From Azorinus chamasolen (taxonomy: Eukaryota > Mollusca > Bivalvia > Cardiida > Solecurtidae): a DNA stretch of 64,000 bases. A program made the translations under genes and the position numbers. Every line of letters starts with the position of its first letter. Position 1 is the stretch's first letter. Location of the stretch: NCBI GenBank assembly GCA_963576725.1, contig OY755241.1, positions 72,301,041-72,365,040 of the forward strand. Reading direction: 5' to 3'. Below are positions 54,621 to 64,000 of this stretch, piece by piece. The notes beneath the pieces were generated by a model, which saw only the letters and a list, made by a program, of their open reading frames with translations, was not told the origin of the DNA and did no database searches.

Positions 54621-55011
54621 CTGCAATTAACGAATAGCCCTTATAGCGATAGAAATAGCTTTCAACAATTGCAGTTCACACCCATCAAGTGGATTATGTA
54701 GAATGTCTGATCAGGGATTACTGTGTTTGCATGAAATGTTTATAGATTTGACCTTCCAATGTTTACTTTGCATAGTGTGCCAACACAAAAAAGGACCAAA
54801 ATCTGATTAGCTTTGTATTGTTTTTAGACATGGGGGTGTGAGTAGTGTTGCACTTTTAATTACTACTCATGAACATACTCAACTAGAACTACTACTAAAG
54901 GTGATGAATACCCCCACTAGCACATTTGACAAAGAGATGGGGGTTATAGAAATAAATCACTACAATATCTGCTACAGTTTAGAAAAAAAATCCGGAAAAC
55001 ATGAATTTCCT
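54621..55011. other. intron-like sequence with fragments
   Basis: A half-core TCTGATCAGGGATTACTGTG near 54,708 (TTAA family) and a fragment GTGAGTAGTGTTGCACTTTT near 54,838 (the 23-kb repeat). No upstream coding exon recognised. Confidence 0.4.
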
Positions 55012-56684
55012 AAATAAGAGGGTCATGAGGCCCTGAAGCGCTCACCTGAGATAACCCCAGGGGCGGGGCCATTTTTGACCACAACAAATCATGTGTACAA
55101 CCTTGGTAGAGAACCACTAGGCAAAGCAGTATGCCATTAATTAAAGGTCTAAGCCTAATGGTTTCATAGAAAAATAATATTTAATATTTTACCCATGAAA
55201 AACTGATAAGCCCTGAGGCAGGGCCAAGTTTCGCCCAGTGGTCAGGGTCGTAAGTTAAACATGTTTGGCAGAGGACCACAAGCCACAGCTACATATTTGT
55301 AGAGGACCATTAGATCATGTTACATACCAAATATCAATGGTCTAGGCCTTACAGTTTCAGTAGACTTTTTAAAGAGATTTTCCAATGAAAAACTGATAAG
55401 CCCTGGGGCGGGGTCATTTTTGGCCCGGCGGTCATAATTTGAACAATATTTGTAGAGGACCATAAGATCATGCTACATACCAAATATCAAAGGTCTAGGC
55501 CTTACAGTTTGAGAGACGAAGATTTTTAAAGATTTTCCGTTGAAAAACTAATAAGCCCATGGGCGGGGCCATTTTTGGCCCGGGGGTCATAATTCGAACA
55601 ATGTTTGTAGAGGACCAATAGATCATGCTACATACCAAATACCAAAGGTCTAGGCCTTACAGTTTGAGAGAAGAAGATTTTTAAAGATTTTCCTATGAAA
55701 AACTAATAAGCCCTTGGGCGGGGCCATTTTTGGCCCGGGGTCATAATTTAAACAATCTTTGTAGAGGACCATAAGATTATGCTACATACCAAATATCAAA
55801 CTTCTAGGCCTTACAGTTTGAGAGAAGAAGATTTTATTTTCCTATGAAAAACTGATAAGCCCTTGGGCGGGGCCATTTTTTGCCCAGGGTTCATAATTTG
55901 AACAATCTTTGTAGAGGACCATTAGATCATGCTACATACCAAATATCAAAGGTCTAGGCCTTACAGTTTGAGAGAAGAAGTTTTTTAAAAATTTCCTATG
56001 AAAAACCGATAAGCCCTTGGGCGGGGCTATTTTTGGCCCGGGGGTCATAATTTTAACTTATATTTGTAGAGGACTATAAGATCATGCTACATACCAAATA
56101 TCACAGTTCAAGGCCGTAAAGTTTCAGTGAAGAAGATTTTTAAAGATTATCCTATGAAAAACTGACAAGCCCTTCGGCGGGGCCATTTTTTGGCCCGGGT
56201 GTCATAATTTGAACAATCTTTGTAGAGGACCATAAGATCATGCTACATACCAAATATCAAAGGTCTAGGCTTTACAGTTTCAGAGAAGAAGATTTTTAAA
56301 GATTTTCCAATATTACCATATATGGAAAAAAGACCACGCCCTCTGGCGGCCATGTTTTTTTGCCGGATCGAAATTCTTTTAACAACTTTTAAAGTCTATT
56401 AACTGAGAAACATCTTGGTGAAAACTATATTCGAATCGGACAAGTCATTCTGGAGAAGAAGATTTTTCTAGATATTGTGTACAGTTGCCATGGCAACAAG
56501 ACCGATGTCCCAACCCACTATCTTTTAACAACTTTTGAAGCACCCACCCACAGTATGTATCTGATCAAGTTTGGTTACAATTTGGCAGTCGGTTTCAGAG
56601 AAGAAGTCGTTTGAAATTGTTGACGGACACAGGGGTATCACAATAGCTCACCTTGAGCACTTTGTGCTCTGGTGAGCTAAAAAT
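55012..56684 (+). mobile_element. tandem-core element, seven units of about 154 bp
   Basis: Same family and orientation as 51,411-52,742. GATAAGCCC/AATAAGCCC-type unit starts lie near 55,206, 55,396, 55,551, 55,707, 55,854, 56,010 and 56,166. It has the same tail with GACCACGCCCTCTGGCGGCC and CATGGCAACAAGACC and an end at TTGAGCACTTTGTGCTCTGG then TGAGCTAAAAA. The family varies mainly in unit number. Confidence 0.8.
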
Positions 56685-57159
56685 TGAAATCAAGAGTTAA
56701 GGTTCTTATGTATGGGTTTTGTACTATATGATAACTAGATCTACCCACCTATGAAATGTCACGTTAATACCTCTTATACTTTTGAATTAATCAACTTCCG
56801 ACGGCGCCAACCCCTAAACCTACGGCCTAGTGATCACAATAGCTTGACTTTTTTTCTAAACAGGCAAGCTAAACTGACCAGTTTAACTAACAAATTGTTA
56901 TACTTCAGAATTTAAGTCCGGAGAATATCATATCAGGGTCATGCCATTATATTTAGATTGAGAACTTTCAAATTAACACTTGCACAATGAAACACAAAGT
57001 TTCCAAAAAGCAGTGCACAATCTCATGTTATTTAAATTATGCTGCCCGAATGACCATAATATACACTAAAGAGTACCGGTATCTCTAACTTCTTTGCCTT
57101 CTGTGTGAATCTCTCCTCCACCCTGACTTGGTCCGACTTTTCAGGTCTCTCCCTACTAC
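56685..57159. other. no feature recognised
   Basis: AT-rich intergenic sequence. Confidence 0.4.
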
Positions 57160-57345
57160 CTCCTCCTCTGCCCGCTCCCCTGCCTCCCCTCCTGTCTCTG
57201 CTTCCTCTGCCCACCCTTCCTCTGCCTCTGCCCACACTTCCTCTGCCTCTGCCAACACTGCCTCTGCCCACACTTCCTCTGCCTCTGCCCACACTGCCTC
57301 TGCCTCTGCCCACACTTCCTCTGCCTCTGCCCACTCTGAAGTAAT
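57160..57345 (+). repeat. CCTCTGCC minisatellite
   Basis: Units of 18 bp such as CACACTTCCTCTGCCTCTGC alternate with shorter ones. The strand is strongly pyrimidine-biased, with all runs of G on the other strand. All frames stay open; the minus-strand frame is Gly/Arg-rich (GRGRGSVGRG), which resembles RGG tracts but has no splice or domain support, so I call a simple repeat. Confidence 0.65.
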
Positions 57346-57354
57346 AGCTTTGAA

Positions 57355-57604
57355 TTAACCCTTTACTCCATGAATATTCATGCAAGAAATAATGGCACCA
57401 TGAATATTGATTACATGGTATTGTTAAAATAACAGACAGACGGAGGATGTTTTAACCATGACAGAAACTGTGAACCATATCTACATGTATATCATAAACA
57501 AACAAAGCAGACCCTTATCAGACTGCACCTACGGGGCCCATATAATATGGGTCTACTCTGTTTGCAAAGACATGAAGTGGTGTATCTACGGAGAAAAGAG
57601 TTAA
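57355..57604 (+). mobile_element. piggyBac-like MITE with TTAA ends
   Basis: Starts TTAACCCTTTACTCCATGAA and ends GGAGAAAAGAGTTAA. The full core is at 57,505-57,570 (CAAAGCAGACCCTTATCAGA ... ATGGGTCTACTCTGTTTGCA). Member of the first TTAA family. Confidence 0.65.
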
Positions 57605-58818
57605 AAACTAATTTCCATTGAGACACAATTATATTTAATTATATTTCCGTATGTTATTAAAATAAGTGTAACATTACTGTACAGTACTATTGCACTATGT
57701 TTATAATATCAAATATAGTAGAACATGTGCATTTAAGGGGGGAAATTTGGATCCTCATATTGTTTAAACTAGAACCTCTCATCAAAGACCATAAACAATA
57801 AGCCTGGGTTCGGTTATTTTCATCCTGAATTATGCAACTGCCTGCCATAAAAAGTCTACATGTTTAATAATTGCATGATTGCTATAGGCAGCTTCTACTG
57901 TACAGGAGATGACGTACTTGCTGGAGCAGATACATGTTCTCAAGTTGGTGTCAATTTCCTTTGAGCGGACGTCTGTCACCATGCAGGGTCTTAGTGTAGC
58001 TGATGCATGTCAATAAACCACATTGAACTCATAGCTTTGTGAAAGCTACAGACAGTCAGTGGTGTTAGATAGGTTGGCTAAGAGCAGAAAGCAGTGTTTT
58101 TATCTTGTTTTAAACTGTCAATAATTCTTCTTGCTAATCAATAACGAGACTTTTTAAAATGTAAATCATCCTGTTCTATATTAATTTTACTTTTTCTTTT
58201 ATTAATGTGCTCTGACGCGCAGCTGCTCATAAAACTCAATATGAGGGTGCTGCAGTATAAATAAATATATAGATAGACATAGTATGGCATGCAAAACACG
58301 TGCAATCTCACCGTTTTGAGTGTGTACTGACAGAAGGGTATTCAGCTTCATCAAATACATGCCTGTTCTTAAATATTACAAAATTTTAAAAATAGGTAAC
58401 TTTACACGAAATGGATATGTTTACACCTATAACTACGCAGTTTCGCCTCAAACATTGTTTTTATTACAACTGAGTTTCCTACATAATTACAGATTTATTA
58501 TTAACATCTTCACTCATTCCGATATTTATCAAACTGGAAATGCAAACATTAATTTATAATCATGCTTGACATCTTGTAACTATTAGCCACAAAGATCGCT
58601 GTATTATTTAGTTTTCAAACGTTCGAACTGATGTGAAGACGAATACATATTAAGTTGCATGCTAATATAGATGACACGACGCATATATGTATGACTATAT
58701 ATATGCATCAGTTTCCATTCACACACGGGTGGCAACAATGCTAGTATCTGTTATAGCGTTTTACGAACGAGAGCTCTCTGTATGTGTATGTCAACACACG
58801 ACGGAAGGGTGATGTTTT
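57605..58818. other. no gene recognised
   Basis: AT-rich. The frame at 58,320-58,559 has no family features. Nothing else seen. Confidence 0.4.
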
Positions 58819-58828
58819 CTTTATCGCA

Positions 58829-59099
58829 CCCCTGAGACCTTCCTACCTTGCCGTGGTTCTGGGGCTTAATTGTCACAGGGGATGTTTTTGTTTATTTGAC
58901 AGAGCTTATCCCCTCTGCCAAGAACTAAAAGGAAGGCAGGTCGGTGGTTTTGATCCCATGCACTGCTTTGCAGCGAATGAGATTAGCCGAAATCATCTTC
59001 CTGATATCACCCCTCATCATCATGTCATCTCATCATTCATCGGCGCTATATGACCTATTCTGTGTCGCAGTGCCGTAAAACCCAACTCACTCACTCACT
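58829..59099 (+). mobile_element. SINE with ACTC tail and 10-bp target duplication
   Basis: A 271-bp insertion flanked by the perfect direct repeat CTTTATCGCA at 58819-58828 and 59100-59109. It ends TCGCAGTGCCGTAAAACCCA followed by ACTCACTCACTC-type repeats, the tail of a common molluscan SINE. The head, CCCCTGAGACCTTCCTACC, has no clear tRNA boxes, so it may be truncated or of another origin. The frame at 58,784-59,053 is incidental. Confidence 0.8.
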
Positions 59100-59219
59100 C
59101 TTTATCGCAGGGCGCTTCTCATGAAATATGACCATTTATGTATAGGTTAGAGCTTATAAACTGCTGTATATATAAGTTTGTCATTGCTCAATGGGCGGGG
59201 CTTATAAACTCGGCTTTTT

Positions 59220-59276
59220 GAAAAGTAGGGCAATCACTAAGTCGAGTAAAACATTTTAGTGATTGCCCTACTTTTC
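59220..59276. repeat. perfect 20-bp-arm hairpin
   Basis: GAAAAGTAGGGCAATCACTA at 59220-59239 is the exact complement of 59257-59276, with a 17-nt loop. Confidence 0.85.
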
Positions 59277-59418
59277 CACGGCAGAAAAAAAGTTGAAAGG
59301 ACAAAATCACTGCTGGATCAGAAAAAAACGAACATAAAAATATAGGTTTTGGGTCCGATTGGACCCAAAAAGTTCAGATTCATTTTAAAAAGTCCTTGAT
59401 CTGGGCTACGGGATGTTT

Positions 59419-59640
59419 TAAGATAAGATAAGATAAACTTTTTTTATAGTCTGTTCACATCAACAAAAAAACACTAGCTTTAAAGCTATTTTCAGACATT
59501 AATCAAGATTATACAGTAACAATACAAACAAACAACCTATAAAATAGAAAGTATTTTAAAATAATAGTATATCACATATAGTTTCATTAAACAGAAAAAT
59601 ATTAATTTATTATGAAAAATTGCACTTAGCCAATCTTATC
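59419..59640 (-). repeat. 3' end of a LINE, reverse orientation
   Basis: TAAGATAAGATAAGATAAAC at 59,419-59,438 is, on the minus strand, a (TTATC)n tail preceded by a T/A-rich UTR. Microsatellite-like tails of this kind end some CR1/L2-type LINEs. Only the tail and some 3' UTR are likely present. Confidence 0.4.
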
Positions 59641-60304
59641 ACAGAAAAATTTGCAATGAAAATTTAATATGACGGTCAAAGGGAAGTAACTCGTACAAGT
59701 CCCATTTTGTAACAAAACCAGTTCAACCCGGGTCGTTTCGTACCACTATTGAAAAATTACTTTACGATACTTTTATTAATTTAAAGGACATTCTTCTTAG
59801 ATTATTTAGACCTTTTGAGAATTGTCTCTTTACATGCTTTTAGACCTTTCTAGAAAAGTTCTTTTTGGTAAGCATTCTGTAACTATAACAATAAGAAAGA
59901 AATATGAAAAATGCGAGGTCAGCATTCGTGCAAGAGTTCTACGAGTCATTCTTTTATCCATAATTTATATAATAGGGATGTATAGGTTTATTTAAAATGT
60001 TGTATAGTCATTTGATTCGTATGTTGAGTGGCTAATATTATAATAATATACTTTATCAACAAGAGAATCACAAATGTTTATGTGCCTTAACCCTTGTATT
60101 GCTGAATTTTAAAATACATTTCTCCTTCTTTACCAATGCCCTGTTATATAATTACATATATCTTCACTGTGTATAAGTATTTCGCTGTGCAATCACTGCT
60201 GTGGAGTGCACTGGTTGCACAATCAACTTGTAAATAGTACAGACCCAGATGAAACAGCTCCTATAGGATTGCGTTCAAAGGGGTTGCATTAACGCATTCT
60301 CAAA
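59641..60304. other. no feature recognised
   Basis: AT-rich. A degraded core (AGACCCAGATGAAACAGCTC near 60,241) of the TTAA family lies just before the next MITE. Confidence 0.4.
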
Positions 60305-60518
60305 TTAACCCTTTCCCTGTTCTGTGTATTCCAAATTTCATTACCTACTGAATATTCATGAACAAAATAGTTACAGCAAAATACGGAAGGTGGCACACTG
60401 TAACCATTTTGGAAAGAAAAGAATCAGATCTTTCAAATTCCACTAGCAAACAGAGCTGATCATGATCTGGATCTACTGTTTGCAAATGCATGAACACATG
60501 TTTATATCATGGGGGAAG
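60305..60518 (+). mobile_element. piggyBac-like MITE with TTAA end
   Basis: Starts TTAACCCTTTCCCTGTTCTG. It shares the segments TGAATATTCATGAACAAAAT, AAAATACGGAAGGTGGCACA and the core (AACAGAGCTGATCATGATCT ... CTACTGTTTGCAAATGCATG). The right end is degraded (GGGGGAAGG). Confidence 0.65.
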
Positions 60519-60839
60519 GCGTTTATTGTCAATTGACAGTAGGGTTGCTATATATCATCTAATTGCAGGCGAGATGGTCCTTGGGCGATTTCACCAGCAC
60601 CTGACAGTAGAACTAATGGCAATCCAATGTATTGGCAGGGTTTCTATATGTAGATCTGGGAGCTGGTCAAAACGAACCCAATACCAAAACATACCCACAT
60701 TTCGTAATCAAAACGTACCCAGTATTTTGGTCAAAACGGACCTAAGTATTATATTATTAACGTGGGCGCAGGAGCCGGGGGCAATGGCGCCCCCCCCAAC
60801 AAAAAAAATGTTGAGTCGGGGGGGGGGGGGGAGAGTATA

Positions 60840-61105
60840 CTTTGCCTCCACCCAATAATTTGTCAATATACGTTGTGCATTTGTCAATATAAGCTGAACA
60901 TTGGGCAATATACGCTGTGCATTTGTCAATATACGCTGTGCATTTGCCAATATACGCTGTGCATTTGTCAATATACACTGCATTTGTCAATATACGATGT
61001 GCGTTTGTCACTATGCGCTGGTCATTTAACAATATAAGCTCAGTGTTTGTAAGTACACGTTGTGTGGTTGAGCATTTTGTCAATAAACGATGTGCATCCG
61101 TCGAT
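60840..61105 (+). repeat. 21-bp minisatellite, about 12 units
   Basis: TGTCAATATACGCTGTGCAT and variants repeat every 21 bp from about 60,861 to 61,100. A poly-G tract (60,820-60,830) precedes it. On the minus strand each unit reads as the heptad AQRILTN, an artefact of 21 = 3 x 7 unless expressed. The array recurs inverted at 62,634-62,783. Confidence 0.85.
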
Positions 61106-61743
61106 ATATAAAGAACATTTTCAATGTTTGATGTGTGAATTTGTAGTTTGAAATGTCCATGATAATCCATTTCCTGAGAATGCTGTCTTAATGATTAAAT
61201 ATAAACGAAATTGTAAATAATTTTAAGTTGAAATTATCCCTTTACTCCAAAGATACTATTTTTACTACAATTTTAAATATAATTAATAGACCCAGATCAG
61301 AAGCTTCTAAAGGAAATGTCTGATAAGGGTCTGCTCTGCATATGAAATTCTATAGATAAATATCTACAGGTCCTTATATTATACAATATATGCCTGTCAA
61401 ATATCAGAACGAAAATACAGTCCAATGAAATCTTAAATAAATATTCATGGATGGTTATTTATTATTTTTCAAAATTGATATTTACACTCTCTTACAATAT
61501 GTTTAGCCAGTAATGTTGTTACAAGTCGAAAATGCTTATTCTAAAAGAATGTGACCAATTTTATTGGAATTTTGGTTGTGTAAGTTCATGGGCTTTGTCG
61601 AGAGGCCGAATACTGTCGGAGACAGTCCGCAAACTGAGCACACCCTTTTCTTTAAAATGCTGTAATGATTTAAATAGTTTTCACAGCTAGCATTTATTTG
61701 CATGGAAACATATATTTTCTGATGATGTTGTCCAACTGTCAAG
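61106..61743. other. intergenic with a TTAA MITE core
   Basis: TTATCCCTTTACTCC near 61,236 and the core at 61,291-61,350 (AGACCCAGATCAGAAGCTTC ... GTCTGATAAGGGTCTGCTCT) form a diverged TTAA-family copy. No gene. Confidence 0.45.
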
Positions 61744-62000
61744 TATTGTCCTGTTTTATTGACCTGTCAAATGTAAATATTCCTACGCCACTGAAAGGAT
61801 ATATTTAGCTTACATTGTAGGTAAACCTAGGTTTCAAACGTTTTTCACGAGATGCACAATACATGTACAAGTACTCGAAAAAGCCAAGTAGGAAAAGCTT
61901 TTATTAGCGGAAACTATCGATATCAATCGAAGCTATTTATGGTATGTTCAGCAAGCGTATAATTATTTAGATTTTGACTGGTTAATAAAACAGGACAATA
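61744..62000. mobile_element. TA-flanked MITE with TTGTCCTGTTTTATT termini
   Basis: TA then TTGTCCTGTTTTATTGACC at the left, and the complement GGTTAATAAAACAGGACAA then TA at the right, total 257 bp with both TA. The body shares AAGGATATATTTAGCTTACA and TCGATATCAATCGAAGCTAT with 44,495-44,715. Tc1-mariner-like by TA duplication. Confidence 0.7.
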
Positions 62001-62633
62001 CATTATACAAACTGTCAAGTACATTATACAGATTAGGTAATAAACATCCAGAAGTAAACAGTGCAGACACAGATTCGACAGTGACATATCTTACAGGACT
62101 TGTCTGATCCAGGTCTGCTCTGTTTACAAAGTCACTTTGTATTATAGGACGATTTAACCTTTCAATGTTGGGAATCAGTCGCTATAGCCCCCTGATCAGG
62201 GTCTGCACTTTTTAAAGTATTAGACCTTTAGATGCAAAATCGAAACTTAGCAATGTACAGGCCAACCCTTCCGCTCGTGGCCGGACTCTTGGCTTGCCAA
62301 ATGTTACAGACAATTATGAGATCAGAGTGCTTGTAGCTGCTCTAGTGAAGTCAGGAAGAGTCATCTGACCTGCTTAACCGTGATAATTATTTTGAATAAG
62401 TCGAGAACAAAATGCATGACATCACGAATGCTATCGTGACGTCATCGTAGCTGTCATTGATCTCGTAACTGCTATTTTAGCAAAGCGCGGGCAGACTAAT
62501 ACTAGACTGGTACCATATATTTCACTGGTTTCGGCTGGTTTGAAATAGAGAAAAAAGACGAACCATTCAAACCTATACAAAAATCGTATAGATCTAAAGA
62601 AGTTTGCGCATCATACAACGATGAATCGGCAGC
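62001..62633. other. intergenic with TTAA MITE cores
   Basis: A core at 62,057-62,130 (AGTGCAGACACAGATTCGAC ... TCTGATCCAGGTCTGCTCTG) and a half-core near 62,192 (CCTGATCAGGGTCTGCACTT). No gene recognised. Confidence 0.45.
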
Positions 62634-62783
62634 GTATAGTAACACACGCACATCGTATACTGGCACAGGCAGAGAGTATATTGACAAATGCACAGCGTAT
62701 ATTGACAAATGCCCATCGTATATTGACAAACGCACAGCATTTAATGATAAATGCACAACGTATAATGAAACAAGAGATGTTTG
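62634..62783 (-). repeat. 21-bp minisatellite, about 7 units, inverted to the 60.9-kb array
   Basis: GTATATTGACAAATGCACAG and variants repeat every 21 bp (unit starts near 62,634, 62,655, 62,676, 62,697, 62,718, 62,739 and 62,760). This is the reverse complement of the array at 60,840-61,105. Confidence 0.85.
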
Positions 62784-63811
62784 TAAAACATGTTTACTCC
62801 AAGACCCCCTGACCTTTGATCTAGTGACCTCAACTATTGAGGTCATCTAGTGGTCATGACTAATCACCACAGCAACTTTGAAGATCCTAAGCCAAACCAC
62901 TGATCATTTATTGATCTGAAATTTTATTATGTCTTCTTAATATAGCTCTAATATGTCGTCGTATTTAAATGACCTAGACCCGTTTATACATCGTCATCAC
63001 TATGTGTATCGTAGCTTTTAGCGGCTGAATTTTAAGGAAATATTCGGCATACAGTGCGATTATATGCAAAATATGTTACTTTTTACTGTCGCTGACTTGG
63101 GTTACATAACAAAATGAAGTGGTAGCCAAATGGCAATGTAAAATACACACACGTTTAATATAATGATCATACTTTTTGTCTTTGTGCAGCTTTACCAGTC
63201 CGCAATTCAAGGGAAACAGACGCACACCGTGATTTAATTATAATGACTTACAAGCTAACAATTTAACAAGTGATTATTGTTGCACTGTATTCGGATTTAA
63301 GCAGCTTTTTGACAGTAAAATCAAAAGGTATCGGAAGTTAAAACTCTTACATTTGCAGGCAACTGTACTTGTTTCGAACTGATATGTCTATGTTTATATA
63401 TTTTAGTGTTTGGTTATATCTATAACCCCTTTTGTCTCGCTTGCTCATTATACTTATGAAAGTGTATCTATTTACAGTGTTGGTAACGGAAGTTAAAATC
63501 AAACACATTTTGATCGTTAGAATATTTTGTATTGTGCAGTTTAGTGTTAAAGGGGATGTCCCTACATTTGACGCGTTTCATAAACACTTAAAATATACAA
63601 AACTCATTTGTTTATATGCTGAAAAGTAGTATATCACAAAAAGCCCCATCCAATTACCGTTTATAATGACAAAACATCCATGTGTTTGATATTGCCGATC
63701 CCGGTATTACACCCCGATGTTTCAGTTTTATTCGGGTTGAGTTTTGGTTTCGTAACTGTTCGCCCTATTCGCGGTTCTCCGACCATTTCCGAGAAAGCTA
63801 TAACGTAAACA
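62784..63811. other. intergenic, GC content rising towards the end
   Basis: Mostly AT-rich without features. From about 63,690 the sequence becomes richer in CG dinucleotides (CGATCCCGG, TCGCGG), which may mark a transcription start region. Confidence 0.35.
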
Positions 63812-63880
63812 ATGGAGGGATCGGGTGATCATCGGCAAAACGCGGAAGAATCTACGGAAAAGGCCGATAAGATGATATGA
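63812..63880 (+). CDS. short open frame, possible first exon or upstream ORF
   Basis: ATG in a good context (AAACAATGGAGG) opens a 22-codon frame, MEGSGDHRQNAEESTEKADK and two more residues, ending in TGA. The charged, polar product and the CG-rich flank would fit a first exon, but no donor site interrupts the frame before the stop. It is a weak call. Confidence 0.2.
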   Translation: MEGSGDHRQNAEESTEKADKMI

Positions 63881-63914
63881 ATATTCATAAAGCATTGTAC
63901 CGCCCGTGATTATG

Positions 63915-64000
63915 TACAGTGCTCCCTCTCTACAACGACATCCTTTGGGATACGAAAAGTTTATGTGTTGTTCAGAGGGAGTTGTTATAGGGAGGGTAAA
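63915..64000. mobile_element. pogo/Tigger-like palindromic MITE, copy 4, cut by the window edge
   Basis: TA plus CAGTGCTCCCTCTCTACAAC, then TTTGGGATACGAA and GTTGTTCAGAGGGAGTTG, as in the copies at 4.6 and 46.2 kb. The remaining part lies outside the window. Confidence 0.75.

Noticed and set aside
57032..57385. Gly/Arg-rich minus-strand frame resembling an RGG protein
   Set aside because: It comes from a pyrimidine-rich minisatellite that is open in several frames. The non-repeat ends have no recognisable protein.
60840..61105. Possible CRISPR-like array (21-bp repeats)
   Set aside because: There are no spacers between repeats; units are contiguous and diverged, and the genome is eukaryotic. 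It is a minisatellite.

Overview
The window looks like nuclear DNA of a bivalve mollusc, probably a heterodont clam-type genome. It is AT-rich, has no prokaryotic gene order, and is packed with dispersed repeats of kinds I know from bivalve genomes: tandem-core elements with about 150-bp units, SINEs ending in ACTC runs, and TTAA- or TA-flanked MITEs. Coding traces have eukaryotic splice sites and belong to families expanded in bivalves (SAM/HECT proteins, P2X7 cytosolic-domain proteins, C2H2 zinc fingers). No intact multi-exon gene is certain. Almost every coding trace is an exon, a relic transposase or a pseudogene.

Layout. At 1-5.9 kb there are MITEs of two families and a tRNA-like SINE head. 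At 5,954-17,675 there is a striking 11.7-kb unit: two 750-bp inverted arms built of about 36 units of a 21-bp repeat, with a unique outer cap, flanked by the direct repeat CGAATA. It looks like a giant foldback-type element. Its interior holds a SAM-domain exon, a HECT C-lobe exon in matching splice phase, a Harbinger nuclease relic on the minus strand, several tandem-core repeats and a TTAA MITE inserted into the centre of its own relative. At 18.2-19.2 kb, and again inverted at 38.3-39.3 kb, there is a 1-kb element with a 138-bp terminal hairpin and a tRNA-like module. At 21,218-25,724 a 4.5-kb element with 30-bp inverted ends and repeated subterminal motifs interrupts an unrecognised reading frame. 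It carries a cysteine-protease-like exon that is itself split by a MITE.

From 25.7 to 42 kb the window holds tandem arrays, a Penelope-like GIY-YIG relic, a DD41D mariner relic and a decayed hAT (ZBED) transposase. From 43 to 49.5 kb it holds a C2H2 zinc-finger pseudogene with three in-frame stops, a 5'-truncated LINE and an inverted element with a tRNA-like module in each arm. From 50.5 to 54.6 kb (minus strand) there is a possible host gene or pseudogene: an 1,863-nt exon of about 44 copies of a 42-bp repeat (14 residues each) lies upstream of an exon resembling the P2X7 cytosolic domain. Two tandem-core elements lie on either side of the repeat exon. The last 8 kb contain minisatellites, a SINE with a perfect 10-bp target duplication, MITEs and an inverted pair of 21-bp arrays.

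The coding parts do not form one pathway. The common theme is layered insertion: element inside element, and elements breaking or abutting exons. All family names come from reading the sequence alone. No database search was run.
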